NCBI GenBank assembly: GCA_028712605.1
Contig: JAQTPV010000041.1
Location: 1-6,208, forward strand
Reading direction: 5' to 3'
Length of the DNA stretch: 6,208 nucleotides
Source of the DNA: Minisyncoccota bacterium
GTDB taxonomy: Bacteria; Patescibacteriota; Minisyncoccia; Minisyncoccales; CG1-02-41-26
Shown here piece after piece: positions 1 to 6,208 of this stretch (position 1 is the first letter of the stretch; the number at the start of each line of letters is the position of its first letter). The notes under the pieces are model-generated. The model saw nothing but the letters and a program-made list of their open reading frames with translations, searched no databases and was not told the DNA's origin. The translations under genes were made by a program, and so were the position numbers.

Positions 1-1
1 T

Positions 2-379
2 ACCCTTTTCCCAGATTGCTTGTTTGTCGATTTCTTTTATGTCTGGCAGGCCTTTAAAAGAATCAAAAGCCACGTAAGTAAAATCAAACAACCAACGAAA
101 AGTATCCCAAGCGATCTTCATGGTATTGCCCCCAAACGAACCGAACTCGAAATAATAACCCCCTATAGGGCGGTTGATATTGCAAAATCTGGCAATGCTT
201 AAAAAAATAAATCGCCTTTGATCTTGGCTAAATTTGCGATAAACCCCACTCATCCAGCGCCGCTTGCTATAGGCCCCAGTAAAAGGTATAAAAGCAAGCA
301 AGCCATAAACCCATTTAATAGTCTTTTTAGTACTCGGAGATAATTGATCGTAATGTTTCCTTAAACGGTCTTTGAGCAT
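2..379 (-). CDS. TylF-like SAM-dependent methyltransferase, N-terminal part (cut by left edge)
   Basis: An open frame runs from ATG at 379 to the left edge, giving 126 residues with no stop; the 3' end lies outside the window. The start is firm: an in-frame TAA sits at 388-386 just upstream, and a TAAGG at 388-384 lies four bases before the ATG. Residues 76-86 (YYFEFGSFGGN region) match SAM-binding motif I (E-x-G-x-x-x-G), and residues 104-112 (AFDSFKGLP) match the next motif, whose acidic residue D106 would contact the SAM ribose. This pairing is typical of TylF/macrocin-type O-methyltransferases and related enzymes common in O-antigen and glycan clusters. Residues 22-36 are hydrophobic but broken by Pro and Gly, so a membrane span is doubtful. 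Sugar O-methylation is inferred from the neighbours. The family call is good; the substrate is unknown. Confidence 0.8.
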   Translation of the reverse strand, partial: MLKDRLRKHYDQLSPSTKKTIKWVYGLLAFIPFTGAYSKRRWMSGVYRKFSQDQRRFIFLSIARFCNINRPIGGYYFEFGSFGGNTMKIAWDTFRWLFDFTYVAFDSFKGLPDIKEIDKQAIWEKG

Positions 380-383
380 ATGG

Positions 384-388
384 CCTTA
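384..388 (-). promoter_or_regulatory. Ribosome binding site of the TylF-like gene
   Basis: TAAGG lies four bases upstream of the ATG at 379. The spacing is short but usable. It overlaps the in-frame TAA stop that rules out any longer start for this gene. Confidence 0.4.
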
Positions 389-450
389 GAGCGTGTCATT
401 TTGGGTAGCTAATAAGGACTTGGGGCCTTTTTAATGCTCCCTCAAATGGC

Positions 451-479
451 ATTTTAACATGAAAACTGACTTCCCTCAA
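451..479 (-). promoter_or_regulatory. Candidate sigma-70 type promoter with extended -10, upstream of the methyltransferase gene
   Basis: Read on the minus strand, TTGAGG at 479-474 (four of six matches to the -35 consensus) is followed by exactly 17 bases and TAAAAT at 456-451 (five of six matches to the -10 consensus). A TG one base before the -10 (459-458) makes an extended -10. Transcription would begin near 444, leaving a leader of about 65 bases before the ATG at 379. The site lies in the only real intergenic gap of the window, in the right direction. AT-rich DNA gives such matches by chance, so this remains a prediction. Confidence 0.35.
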
Positions 480-496
480 GACAAGTCTCTTGGGAA
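471..496 (-). repeat. Imperfect inverted repeat after the epimerase gene
   Basis: The ends TTCCC (496-492) and GGGAA (475-471) pair. Inside them AAGA pairs with TCTT around a six-base loop, with a two-base bulge on one arm. It begins 21 bases after the epimerase stop codon. The bases that follow on the minus strand (GTCAGTTTTC) are not a proper T-run, so it is at best a weak terminator or RNA-stabilising hairpin. The downstream arm contains the -35 hexamer of the candidate promoter, so it could also be an operator. Neither role can be settled from the sequence. Confidence 0.3.
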
Positions 497-517
497 TATA
501 ATAAATGGAAAATTCCA

Positions 518-1513
518 CTATTGACTATTGGGCCGTAAATGATAATTTTGGGCATACCATTGGGCCATGGAAACTACACCTTGGGCTAAAGAAATTTGAG
601 GGACAAAACCTAACTGATTCAGCTTCTTAATATCCGGGCACCGTCGCGGCGTACCACCGGCCGGTAAATCCTGCGCCTGGACTACATTCGCCTCGCGTCC
701 AAAATAACGGATTACTGTTTCAGCGGCCTCTTTCATTGTTATCTCCTGGGGGCTACCAATATGATAGATATTTAGATGTTCTCCTTTCTCTAACAACAGC
801 ATTAAGCCCCTTGTGAAGTCATCAATATGACAGAAAGCGCGTGTTTGGGAGCCATCCCCTTGGATAGGAAAATCAATTACTCCTTCAGGCTGTGCCTTGA
901 TTAGATCAAGGGCTCGCAAAATAAATTGCGGCAAGACGTGTTCCCAACCCATATCTGCTCCGTAGATATTATGGGGCCTAAATATAATCATTCGTTCCAG
1001 GTTCTTCCTAGCGTAATTGATTGATAAAAGCTCGCTGATGATCTTGCCTCCTCCATAAGAATATCGTGGGTTCAAAACGTCAGGCACTGACAAAGGGACT
1101 TTTTCGTCCGTGGGCACATAAGGCGGGGTTTGATAGACTTCCGAGCTAGAAGCTAAAATCAGTTCTTTAATATTATGCGTTGAGCAAGCATCCAATACAT
1201 TAAGCATGCCCCTCACTCCAACGTCTAAAACCAAATCCGGTTTGGTATAAAAAAACTCTGTGCCATTAATATAAGCTAAATGAATGATAGAATCAACGCC
1301 GCAACTAGCCGACAATACTCTGTCTTTATCTCTAATATCCGCCTCAATAAACTCTAAATTATTAATAAGATCAGCAATCTTGCGGCAAGCGCCCCGAGAA
1401 TTATTATCTAAAACTCGCACCTGATGGCCAGCCTTCACCAAGGCCCTCACTAAAGCTGACCCTAAAAAACCAGAACCACCGGTAACTAAGTATTTTTTAG
1501 CTTGATTGACCAT
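518..1513 (-). CDS. NAD-dependent epimerase/dehydratase (extended SDR, nucleotide-sugar modifying)
   Basis: This 331-residue protein is an extended short-chain dehydrogenase/reductase acting on a nucleotide sugar. The Rossmann motif TGGSGFLG is at residues 11-18, followed by D36 at the end of the second strand (VLDNNSRG), as in NAD-binding members. The catalytic set is visible: SSS at 122-124 and Y153-x3-K157. RPHNIYG (179-185) and GDGSQTRAFCHIDDF (219-233) resemble the substrate-binding parts of UDP-glucuronate decarboxylases, UDP-glucose epimerases and dTDP-glucose dehydratases. Length is normal for the class. The frame stays open to an ATG at 1558, but I prefer ATG 1513: it puts the Rossmann strand a few residues from the N-terminus, as usual, and has an AGGA eight bases upstream. 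It overlaps the dehydrogenase gene by 17 bases, so translation is probably coupled, and it may act on that enzyme's product. Stop codon is TAG. Exact reaction unknown. Confidence 0.88.
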   Translation of the reverse strand: MVNQAKKYLVTGGSGFLGSALVRALVKAGHQVRVLDNNSRGACRKIADLINNLEFIEADIRDKDRVLSASCGVDSIIHLAYINGTEFFYTKPDLVLDVGVRGMLNVLDACSTHNIKELILASSSEVYQTPPYVPTDEKVPLSVPDVLNPRYSYGGGKIISELLSINYARKNLERMIIFRPHNIYGADMGWEHVLPQFILRALDLIKAQPEGVIDFPIQGDGSQTRAFCHIDDFTRGLMLLLEKGEHLNIYHIGSPQEITMKEAAETVIRYFGREANVVQAQDLPAGGTPRRCPDIKKLNQLGFVPQISLAQGVVSMAQWYAQNYHLRPNSQ

Positions 1514-2888
1514 ATAAAAAATCCTGATTACTCCTATTAGGTAAGACTGCCTTGCCATGACTACCCAAAGCTATATAGCCGGCCTCAAAAGGTAAATGCA
1601 AATCTTGGGCCACAAAATTATTCCAAAAATCATAGATTAAGCCGGGCTTAGCCAATGATTTAGCCAATCTTTCAATGGGCATACCGCCAAACATAGGATG
1701 GTTATTCAGTATCATAACTAAATGACTGCCTGCCATTGCTTCTTCCAGGCTGGGGTAAGGCAATAAGCCAAAAACAGCAGAGATAGCTTCATCGGGCACT
1801 ACTGGATCAAAGGCCCTGAAATTAGCCTTGGGAAAATATTCTTTCAATCGGTTTAAAACGGGCTTAGCCATGGTACCACGCAAATCATCGGTAGCCGGTT
1901 TCCCCTTAAAGGCAAAACCTAATAAGGTAATAGTTGGCGCTTCCGGAAAACCAGGTAAGGTTTTAGTTAAATGGTAGAGATATTCAACAACTTCCTTAGG
2001 CTGTTTTTCATTGAGGCTTCTCGCAGTTTTTATAATCTCTGGCTCTACCCCAAATTCCTTCAGGCCTTCAGCTAAAATATGTGGGTCCTTTTCTAAACAG
2101 GGTCCGCCAACCAAACCTGGCATTAAGACATTGGTCCTGGGATAGCCCAATTTACCAGCCTTGATTACTTCTAAAGCGCTAATACCAGCAGCATTACAAA
2201 TTCGGGCCACTTCATTGGCAAAAGCAAAATTAGTATCTCTTTGCGAATTATCTATTAATTTAATCATTTCGGCCGTTTCAGCATCACTCACCATTACTTC
2301 CGTGGGCGTAATAAATTGGAATAGCTGGGCTGCTCTAACTGCCCCACCCTTTGTTACCGCCCCTACAATTTGCGGTAGATGTCTAAGTTCAGAAAGGGCT
2401 TCGCCCTCTAATGTCCTCTCTGGACAAAAAGCTAAATCAAAAGGCACCTGCGCTTCCTCTAAGATAGGCCTTACCAATCTACTGGTCGTACCTAACTTAA
2501 CAGTGGAACGCATAATCACTAATTCATGACCTTTCAACTGACGGCTTACCTCCCGGACCACACTCTCCACCATATCTAATCTAACGCGGCCATTATCATC
2601 TAGGGGCGTGCCCACAGTAATCACATACACATTGGCTGGATAGCCTTCCGGAATATGTTTAGCAAAGACGATTTTTTGGTCATCAACAACTTTTTTTAAT
2701 CTTTCAGCTAGGCCCGGCTCAAAGAAATGCGGTTCGCCTCTTCTCAGTTTTTCCAAAACATCATCTTTGATTTCTACGCCCAGAACCTGAAAACCGATTT
2801 CGGCCATGATCGTAGCTAAAGTTAGGCCTACGTAACCTAAGCCCATAATACAAATATTTTTATCTCTGAAATCTTTATCTAAAAACAT
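1497..2888 (-). CDS. Nucleotide-sugar dehydrogenase (UDP-glucose/GDP-mannose dehydrogenase family, UDP-ManNAc dehydrogenase-like)
   Basis: This 463-residue enzyme belongs to the family that oxidises C6 of a UDP- or GDP-sugar twice with NAD to give a uronic acid. The N-terminal Rossmann motif GLGYVG is at 16-21, with TVGTP at 91-95 and RSTVKLGTT at 127-135. Around 153-163, AFCPERTLEGE resembles the CPER-x-x-x-G block of WecC/WbpA-type UDP-N-acetylhexosamine dehydrogenases more than the NPEFL block of UDP-glucose dehydrogenases. K210 and N214 (EMIKLIDN) and the catalytic C264 in GGPCLEKDP (261-269) are in place. The C-terminal UDP-binding domain has GFAFKGKPATDDLRG (324-338). Length is usual for the family, with a slightly long C-terminal tail. 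The ATG at 2888 lacks a clear ribosome binding site; the next in-frame ATG (residue 15) would cut into the Rossmann strand, so 2888 stands. Substrate remains open: UDP-ManNAc, UDP-GlcNAc or UDP-glucose. Confidence 0.92.
   Translation of the reverse strand: MFLDKDFRDKNICIMGLGYVGLTLATIMAEIGFQVLGVEIKDDVLEKLRRGEPHFFEPGLAERLKKVVDDQKIVFAKHIPEGYPANVYVITVGTPLDDNGRVRLDMVESVVREVSRQLKGHELVIMRSTVKLGTTSRLVRPILEEAQVPFDLAFCPERTLEGEALSELRHLPQIVGAVTKGGAVRAAQLFQFITPTEVMVSDAETAEMIKLIDNSQRDTNFAFANEVARICNAAGISALEVIKAGKLGYPRTNVLMPGLVGGPCLEKDPHILAEGLKEFGVEPEIIKTARSLNEKQPKEVVEYLYHLTKTLPGFPEAPTITLLGFAFKGKPATDDLRGTMAKPVLNRLKEYFPKANFRAFDPVVPDEAISAVFGLLPYPSLEEAMAGSHLVMILNNHPMFGGMPIERLAKSLAKPGLIYDFWNNFVAQDLHLPFEAGYIALGSHGKAVLPNRSNQDFLYGQSS
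1522..1525 (-). promoter_or_regulatory. Ribosome binding site deciding the epimerase start at 1513
   Basis: AGGA lies eight bases before ATG 1513, inside the end of the dehydrogenase coding sequence. It supports the shorter protein over the 15-residue longer version from ATG 1558, whose added residues come from DNA that encodes the dehydrogenase C-terminus in another frame. Confidence 0.5.
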
Positions 2889-2913
2889 ACTGAAAAATAT
2901 ACTGTTAAGAATA

Positions 2914-3852
2914 TTAACCTTTTTCTAAATACCACTGGATGGTTCTCTTGAGGCCCTCCTCAAGAGAAGTACTGGCCTTAAAACCAAATTCTTTTTCTGC
3001 CCGTGAAGTATCTAAACATCTTCTCGGCTGACCATCTGGCTTGGACGGATCCCAACGAATCTCCCCCCTGAAATTCATAAGGCGACAGATCAATTCAGAC
3101 AAATCTTTAATATTTATCTCCCGGCCTGAACCTAAGTTTACTGGCTCGGGCTTTTCATACCGTTCCAAGGCCAACAAAATACCCTGGACAACATCCCCAA
3201 CATATAAGAATTCTCTGGAAGCAGAGCCCGTGCCCCAAACCTCAATAAAGTCCTGCCCTTGCTTTTGGGCATCGGCTATTTTCTTAATCAGGGCCGGGAT
3301 GACATGCGAGGCCTTAGGATCAAAGTTATCACCTGGGCCATATAAATTAACTGGCACGAGAACAATGGCATTGAAACCATATTGCTGCCGGTAGGCTTGA
3401 CTCTGGACTAATAGCATTTTTTTAGCCAAACCATAAGGCGCATTAGTTTCTTCGGGATAACCTTTCCATAAATCTTCTTCGCGGAAAGGCACTGGAGTGA
3501 ACTTAGGATACATGCAAACGGTACCCATGGTTAAAAACTTTTCCACCCCCGCTTGCCGCGCCGCCTCTAAAAGCTGAACGCCCATCATTAAATTATCATA
3601 AACCATCTCACCAGGGATAGCTTGATTTAAGCCTATACCGCCCACTTTAGCCGCCAAATGAATAACTATTTGCTGACCCGCCACCGCCTTAGTGCAGCCC
3701 TCCCATTTCCGCAAATCCAAATCCTCAAACCGAGGTAAAAAAAGCTGCTCTTTGGCCACGCCCCTTTGCCCAATCAAACTATAGACCAAATGCTGGCCCA
3801 CGAAACCACCGGCTCCGGTGATTAAAATTTTCTTTTTGGTTAAATCAATCAT
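2914..3852 (-). CDS. fcl: GDP-L-fucose synthase (GDP-4-keto-6-deoxymannose 3,5-epimerase-4-reductase)
   Basis: Fcl (WcaG) epimerises GDP-4-keto-6-deoxy-D-mannose at C3 and C5 and reduces C4 with NADPH to give GDP-L-fucose in the cytoplasm. From ATG 3852 the protein has 312 residues, close to the 321 of the E. coli enzyme. Visible motifs are GAGGFVG (13-19), HLAAKVGGI (65-73), TVCMYP (111-116) with the acid/base C113, Y140-x3-K144, and NLYGPGDNFDP (169-179) followed by H183, the second acid/base residue. GTGSASREFLYVGD (207-220) matches the family substrate-binding block. Thr111 stands where E. coli has the catalytic Ser107. A TTG at 3864 in the same frame would add four residues and overlap the previous gene; ATG 3852, two bases after that gene's stop, is simpler. 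Neither has a clear ribosome binding site, so coupling to the upstream gene is likely. Gmd, two genes upstream, supplies its substrate. Confidence 0.95.
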   Translation of the reverse strand: MIDLTKKKILITGAGGFVGQHLVYSLIGQRGVAKEQLFLPRFEDLDLRKWEGCTKAVAGQQIVIHLAAKVGGIGLNQAIPGEMVYDNLMMGVQLLEAARQAGVEKFLTMGTVCMYPKFTPVPFREEDLWKGYPEETNAPYGLAKKMLLVQSQAYRQQYGFNAIVLVPVNLYGPGDNFDPKASHVIPALIKKIADAQKQGQDFIEVWGTGSASREFLYVGDVVQGILLALERYEKPEPVNLGSGREINIKDLSELICRLMNFRGEIRWDPSKPDGQPRRCLDTSRAEKEFGFKASTSLEEGLKRTIQWYLEKG

Positions 3853-3854
3853 TT

Positions 3855-5756
3855 TTATTTGCAAAAAAGATTAATTTTATAGATTTGGGCATTATAATCA
3901 TCCATTATTAAATCACTATGGTCGGCAATAAGTTGCTCTACCCTATCAGTTTTTTCCAGATTCAATAATGACTCGCCCCTTGCCATTTCATGGTCTCTTT
4001 TTTTATTATGCCCATCTACGGCTAAAAAAGTCAAATTTTTCTTTCTTAAGGAAGCGCAAAGATCCTCCCAAGAAGTAAACTGAACCAAATCTGGATAATC
4101 AGGGTGAACCGATACGAACCTATTCTTCCCCTCCAAGAAAATATCCCATCTCCCCCAATTCATCACAATCTTAACCCCTTGATAATTATCATTAAAGTAA
4201 CTGGCAATGGCATAAATACCAGCAAGATTGCCCCGGAAAGTATAAAAGTCTTGCTTATCGTAAACTCCAAGAAGATAACCTATCTCAGCCTGCTTGACCT
4301 CTAAAAAATGATTGTTCTTATGGGTAATAATTAATATGACGCCGCTTATGATCGCCGACGTTAACGCCAAGATAACAATAATTCGGAATATCCTGCGAGG
4401 GGCTAATTTCTCCCAGAATTTAGTCAAGGAAATAGCCAGCAAAACCAAAAGTACGACTAGGCCTGCAGAAATATATCTCTTAGTAAAAAAGGTGACTGTT
4501 ACAGCCCAAATACTAAAATACAACAAACTAAAGACTAGCAGCCGCCTTAACCATATCCTTTCCGCTTTAATAAACCAAACAAAGGGTAAGCTCAAGTAAG
4601 CTACCAATATCAATAAGTAATAAGGCTCCGTAAACTGAAAGGGAACAGTTAAAATATTCTTCAGGCGGCCTAACATTAAAGAGCCCAAAGACCCGCTGGA
4701 CGGCATCATAGTGGGCACAATTTCATTGCCAATGTTGGAACCAAAAAAAGGATAGAGCGGGTGACCAGCCATGACCCAAGTTTTCACATACCAGAAAATA
4801 GCCGCGAAAAATAATGGTGCAAAAACGCTAAGGCTATCTAGGGCCCATGACCGAAACGATACTTTATTTTTTACCTTATCCCAAATAAAAAAGAGGATTA
4901 AGGGAAGCAAGGTATAGAAAGCTGTAAACTTGATTGATAAAGCAAAGCCCAAAAAAACTCCAGCTAAAATTAATAAATTTCTATTTTTCTTTTCCTCTAA
5001 CCATCTAAAAAACAAGAAGATGGCCGCTATCTCAAAACTAGCTTGGGCTGCATCAACATAGGCGCTGGTTGCATTCATCAAGAACTCGTAAAGAGTCAGA
5101 ATCAAAGCTAAAGATAATAAAGCGGCCTTCGCGTCAAATTTCTTTTTCACAAAACAATAAACTGCTAAAAGAGCTACTAATAAAATTTGATAATGGATTA
5201 AATGGACCAAACTAAATCCTCCCAAGCTATAAAGCAAACCGTAAGTGGCCTCCATCAATAGCGGATAATTACCACAAACATCAGTCGTTCCACCTAAACT
5301 TAAAACACCATTTTCCATAATGCGTATTGCTTCAGGCATATGGTAGGCCAACTCATCACACTGAAAGGGCGGGGATAAGGCAGTCAGTAAATAAAAAGCC
5401 ATCATCATTAATACCAGCAGCAAAAGGGCCTTAATTAACCAGTCCTCTTTCCAAAAATCAATGGCCGATTTCTTCAAATTTTTAAAAATTAGCCAGCTGG
5501 CTCTCCAACCAGAAATCAAAACTATAATAAAAAACGCTCCAAAGAGCCAGATGGAGATTATTTTAATCAGAGAAAAAAATACTATCAGGTATCCTATGAG
5601 GCCCCAGCCCAATAGAACAGACAGGACGAATTCCAAGATTTCTCCGATTTCCAAATGTAGCCTCTTAATAAAGAACCAACCAATTAAATAAGAAACGTCT
5701 AAAAAAATGATGGCTAAGGCAAGCGGCCAAAAGATTTCAGAAAGGATATAACTCAT
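3855..5756 (-). CDS. Multi-pass membrane glycosyltransferase, GT39/GT-C type (putative)
   Basis: This 633-residue protein has about 12-13 hydrophobic segments (roughly 5-29, 40-62, 67-84, 108-126, 184-203, 211-227, 237-251, 259-290 (perhaps two), 308-328, 378-397, 404-424, 430-447, 458-477) and a soluble C-terminal part from about 480. After the fourth segment comes SPPFQCDELAYHMP (128-141). The acidic D134/E135 in the first large outer loop is the hallmark of GT39/ArnT/PMT-like GT-C enzymes, which transfer sugars from polyprenyl-phosphate donors on the outer face of the membrane. AYVDAAQ (232-238) and KRYISAG (426-432) also fit. Three membrane segments precede the canonical first one, so the N-terminus is longer than in ArnT. 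The gene begins three bases after the gmd stop and ends two bases before fcl, so it is made together with the GDP-fucose enzymes. Donor and acceptor are unknown; an O-antigen ligase or polymerase is less likely given the DE loop. Confidence 0.75.
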   Translation of the reverse strand: MSYILSEIFWPLALAIIFLDVSYLIGWFFIKRLHLEIGEILEFVLSVLLGWGLIGYLIVFFSLIKIISIWLFGAFFIIVLISGWRASWLIFKNLKKSAIDFWKEDWLIKALLLLVLMMMAFYLLTALSPPFQCDELAYHMPEAIRIMENGVLSLGGTTDVCGNYPLLMEATYGLLYSLGGFSLVHLIHYQILLVALLAVYCFVKKKFDAKAALLSLALILTLYEFLMNATSAYVDAAQASFEIAAIFLFFRWLEEKKNRNLLILAGVFLGFALSIKFTAFYTLLPLILFFIWDKVKNKVSFRSWALDSLSVFAPLFFAAIFWYVKTWVMAGHPLYPFFGSNIGNEIVPTMMPSSGSLGSLMLGRLKNILTVPFQFTEPYYLLILVAYLSLPFVWFIKAERIWLRRLLVFSLLYFSIWAVTVTFFTKRYISAGLVVLLVLLAISLTKFWEKLAPRRIFRIIVILALTSAIISGVILIITHKNNHFLEVKQAEIGYLLGVYDKQDFYTFRGNLAGIYAIASYFNDNYQGVKIVMNWGRWDIFLEGKNRFVSVHPDYPDLVQFTSWEDLCASLRKKNLTFLAVDGHNKKRDHEMARGESLLNLEKTDRVEQLIADHSDLIMDDYNAQIYKINLFCK

Positions 5757-5759
5757 AAA

Positions 5760-6208
5760 TTACTCGCAAGTATTTTTAATGGAAAAGCCGCCATTCTGCA
5801 AATGAATATCTCTTTTAGCTAACTTTAAATCAGAGCTAACCATTTCTTCAACTAACTCTTGAAAACTGATTTTAGGCTGCCAGCCTAATTGGGCCTTGGC
5901 CTTGGAGGCATCCCCCAAAAGCGATTCAACCTCAAGCGGCCTGAAATATCTTGGATCAACAGCCACCAGTATTTTCCCAGTCTCTTGATCAATCCCCTCC
6001 TCATTAACCCCCTCTCCCCTCCACTCCAGATTAATCCCCGCCTCCTTAAAGGCTATGGCGCAAAATTCTCTAACTGAATGCTGCTCGCCGGTGGCAATAA
6101 TATAATTCTGCGGAGCTTCTTGCTGGAGCATCATCCACATGGCTGCCACATAATCTTTAGCATGACCCCAGTCACGTTTATTGTTCAGATTACCCAAATA
6201 GAGCTTAT
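5760..6208 (-). CDS. gmd: GDP-mannose 4,6-dehydratase, C-terminal part (cut by right edge)
   Basis: Gmd converts GDP-D-mannose to GDP-4-keto-6-deoxy-D-mannose, the first step to GDP-L-fucose and GDP-rhamnose. The frame runs to the right edge without a start; the 148 complete codons visible are the C-terminal part of a protein usually near 350-370 residues. The segment KLYLGNL followed by KRDWGHAKDYV at its beginning is a strong Gmd signature. IIATGEQHSVREF, VAVDPRYFRPLEVE and LLGDASKAKAQLGW follow in the family order and spacing. The TTG at 6197-6195 that could be taken as a start is the internal Leu of LYLGNL, so this is not a short 145-residue gene. The catalytic Ser/Thr-Tyr-Lys set lies outside the window. 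Stop codon is TAA at 5762-5760, three bases before the membrane glycosyltransferase gene. Confidence 0.95.
   Translation of the reverse strand, partial: KLYLGNLNNKRDWGHAKDYVAAMWMMLQQEAPQNYIIATGEQHSVREFCAIAFKEAGINLEWRGEGVNEEGIDQETGKILVAVDPRYFRPLEVESLLGDASKAKAQLGWQPKISFQELVEEMVSSDLKLAKRDIHLQNGGFSIKNTCE

Noticed and set aside
20..202. Plus-strand open stretch of 60 codons
   Set aside because: Lies antisense to the TylF-like gene, whose SAM motifs are clear; no recognisable domain of its own.
414..432. Plus-strand terminator-like AAGG, eight-base loop, CCTT then T-run
   Set aside because: Stem of only four base pairs, and no plus-strand gene ends here.
506..517. Near-palindrome TGGAAAATTCCA just after the epimerase stop
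   Set aside because: Five-base arms around a two-base centre in AT-rich DNA; too short to call an operator or terminator.
521..549. Plus-strand promoter-like TTGACT with a 16-base spacer and TAATTT
   Set aside because: Lies inside the 3' end of the minus-strand epimerase gene and has no plus-strand gene to serve.
2161..2529. Plus-strand open stretch of 122 codons
   Set aside because: Antisense to the middle of the dehydrogenase, across its catalytic region; low-complexity shadow composition.
3041..3394. Plus-strand open stretch of 117 codons
   Set aside because: Antisense to fcl, which has all family motifs; no domain seen.
4104..4599. Two neighbouring plus-strand open stretches (66 and 95 codons)
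   Set aside because: Antisense to the C-terminal half of the membrane glycosyltransferase; no recognisable protein features.
5461..6077. Plus-strand open stretches at 5461-5691 and 5889-6077
   Set aside because: Antisense to the membrane protein N-terminus and to gmd respectively; no support.
5760..6197. A complete 145-residue gene starting at TTG 6197
   Set aside because: The TTG encodes the Leu of the conserved Gmd block LYLGNL, and the frame continues to the right edge; it is a truncated gmd.

Overview
The window is a block of bacterial surface-polysaccharide or glycoconjugate genes, all read leftward on the minus strand. In order of transcription, right to left, it holds: the 3' part of a GDP-mannose 4,6-dehydratase gene (gmd, cut by the right edge); a large multi-pass membrane protein of the GT-C/GT39 glycosyltransferase type; a GDP-L-fucose synthase (fcl/wcaG); a UDP-glucose/GDP-mannose dehydrogenase family enzyme; an extended-SDR NAD-dependent epimerase/dehydratase; and, after a 138-base gap, the 5' part of a TylF-like SAM-dependent methyltransferase (cut by the left edge).

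The first five genes are packed as one operon: a 3-base gap, a 2-base gap (or a short overlap if a TTG start is used), a 25-base gap, then a 17-base overlap. The only real non-coding stretch is 380-517. It carries an imperfect inverted repeat and a plausible extended -10 promoter facing the methyltransferase, so that gene may have its own start of transcription. No stretch longer than 300 bases lacks a gene.

Together, Gmd and Fcl turn GDP-D-mannose into GDP-L-fucose. The dehydrogenase and the SDR enzyme probably make a second activated sugar, plausibly a uronic acid or a derivative of one. The membrane glycosyltransferase would move a sugar from a lipid carrier on the outer face of the membrane, and the TylF-like enzyme would O-methylate a sugar. 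This is inference from family membership and gene order; acceptors and final structures cannot be read from the sequence.

The DNA is moderately AT-rich and ribosome binding sites are weak or absent at several genes. Visible stop codons are four TAA and one TAG. The standard bacterial code reads every gene through without interruption. This fits many bacteria, including candidate-phylum genomes known from metagenomes, but no taxon can be fixed. I found no RNA gene, mobile element, CRISPR array or evidently new system. The window looks like a normal nucleotide-sugar/glycosylation cluster with a few details worth checking.
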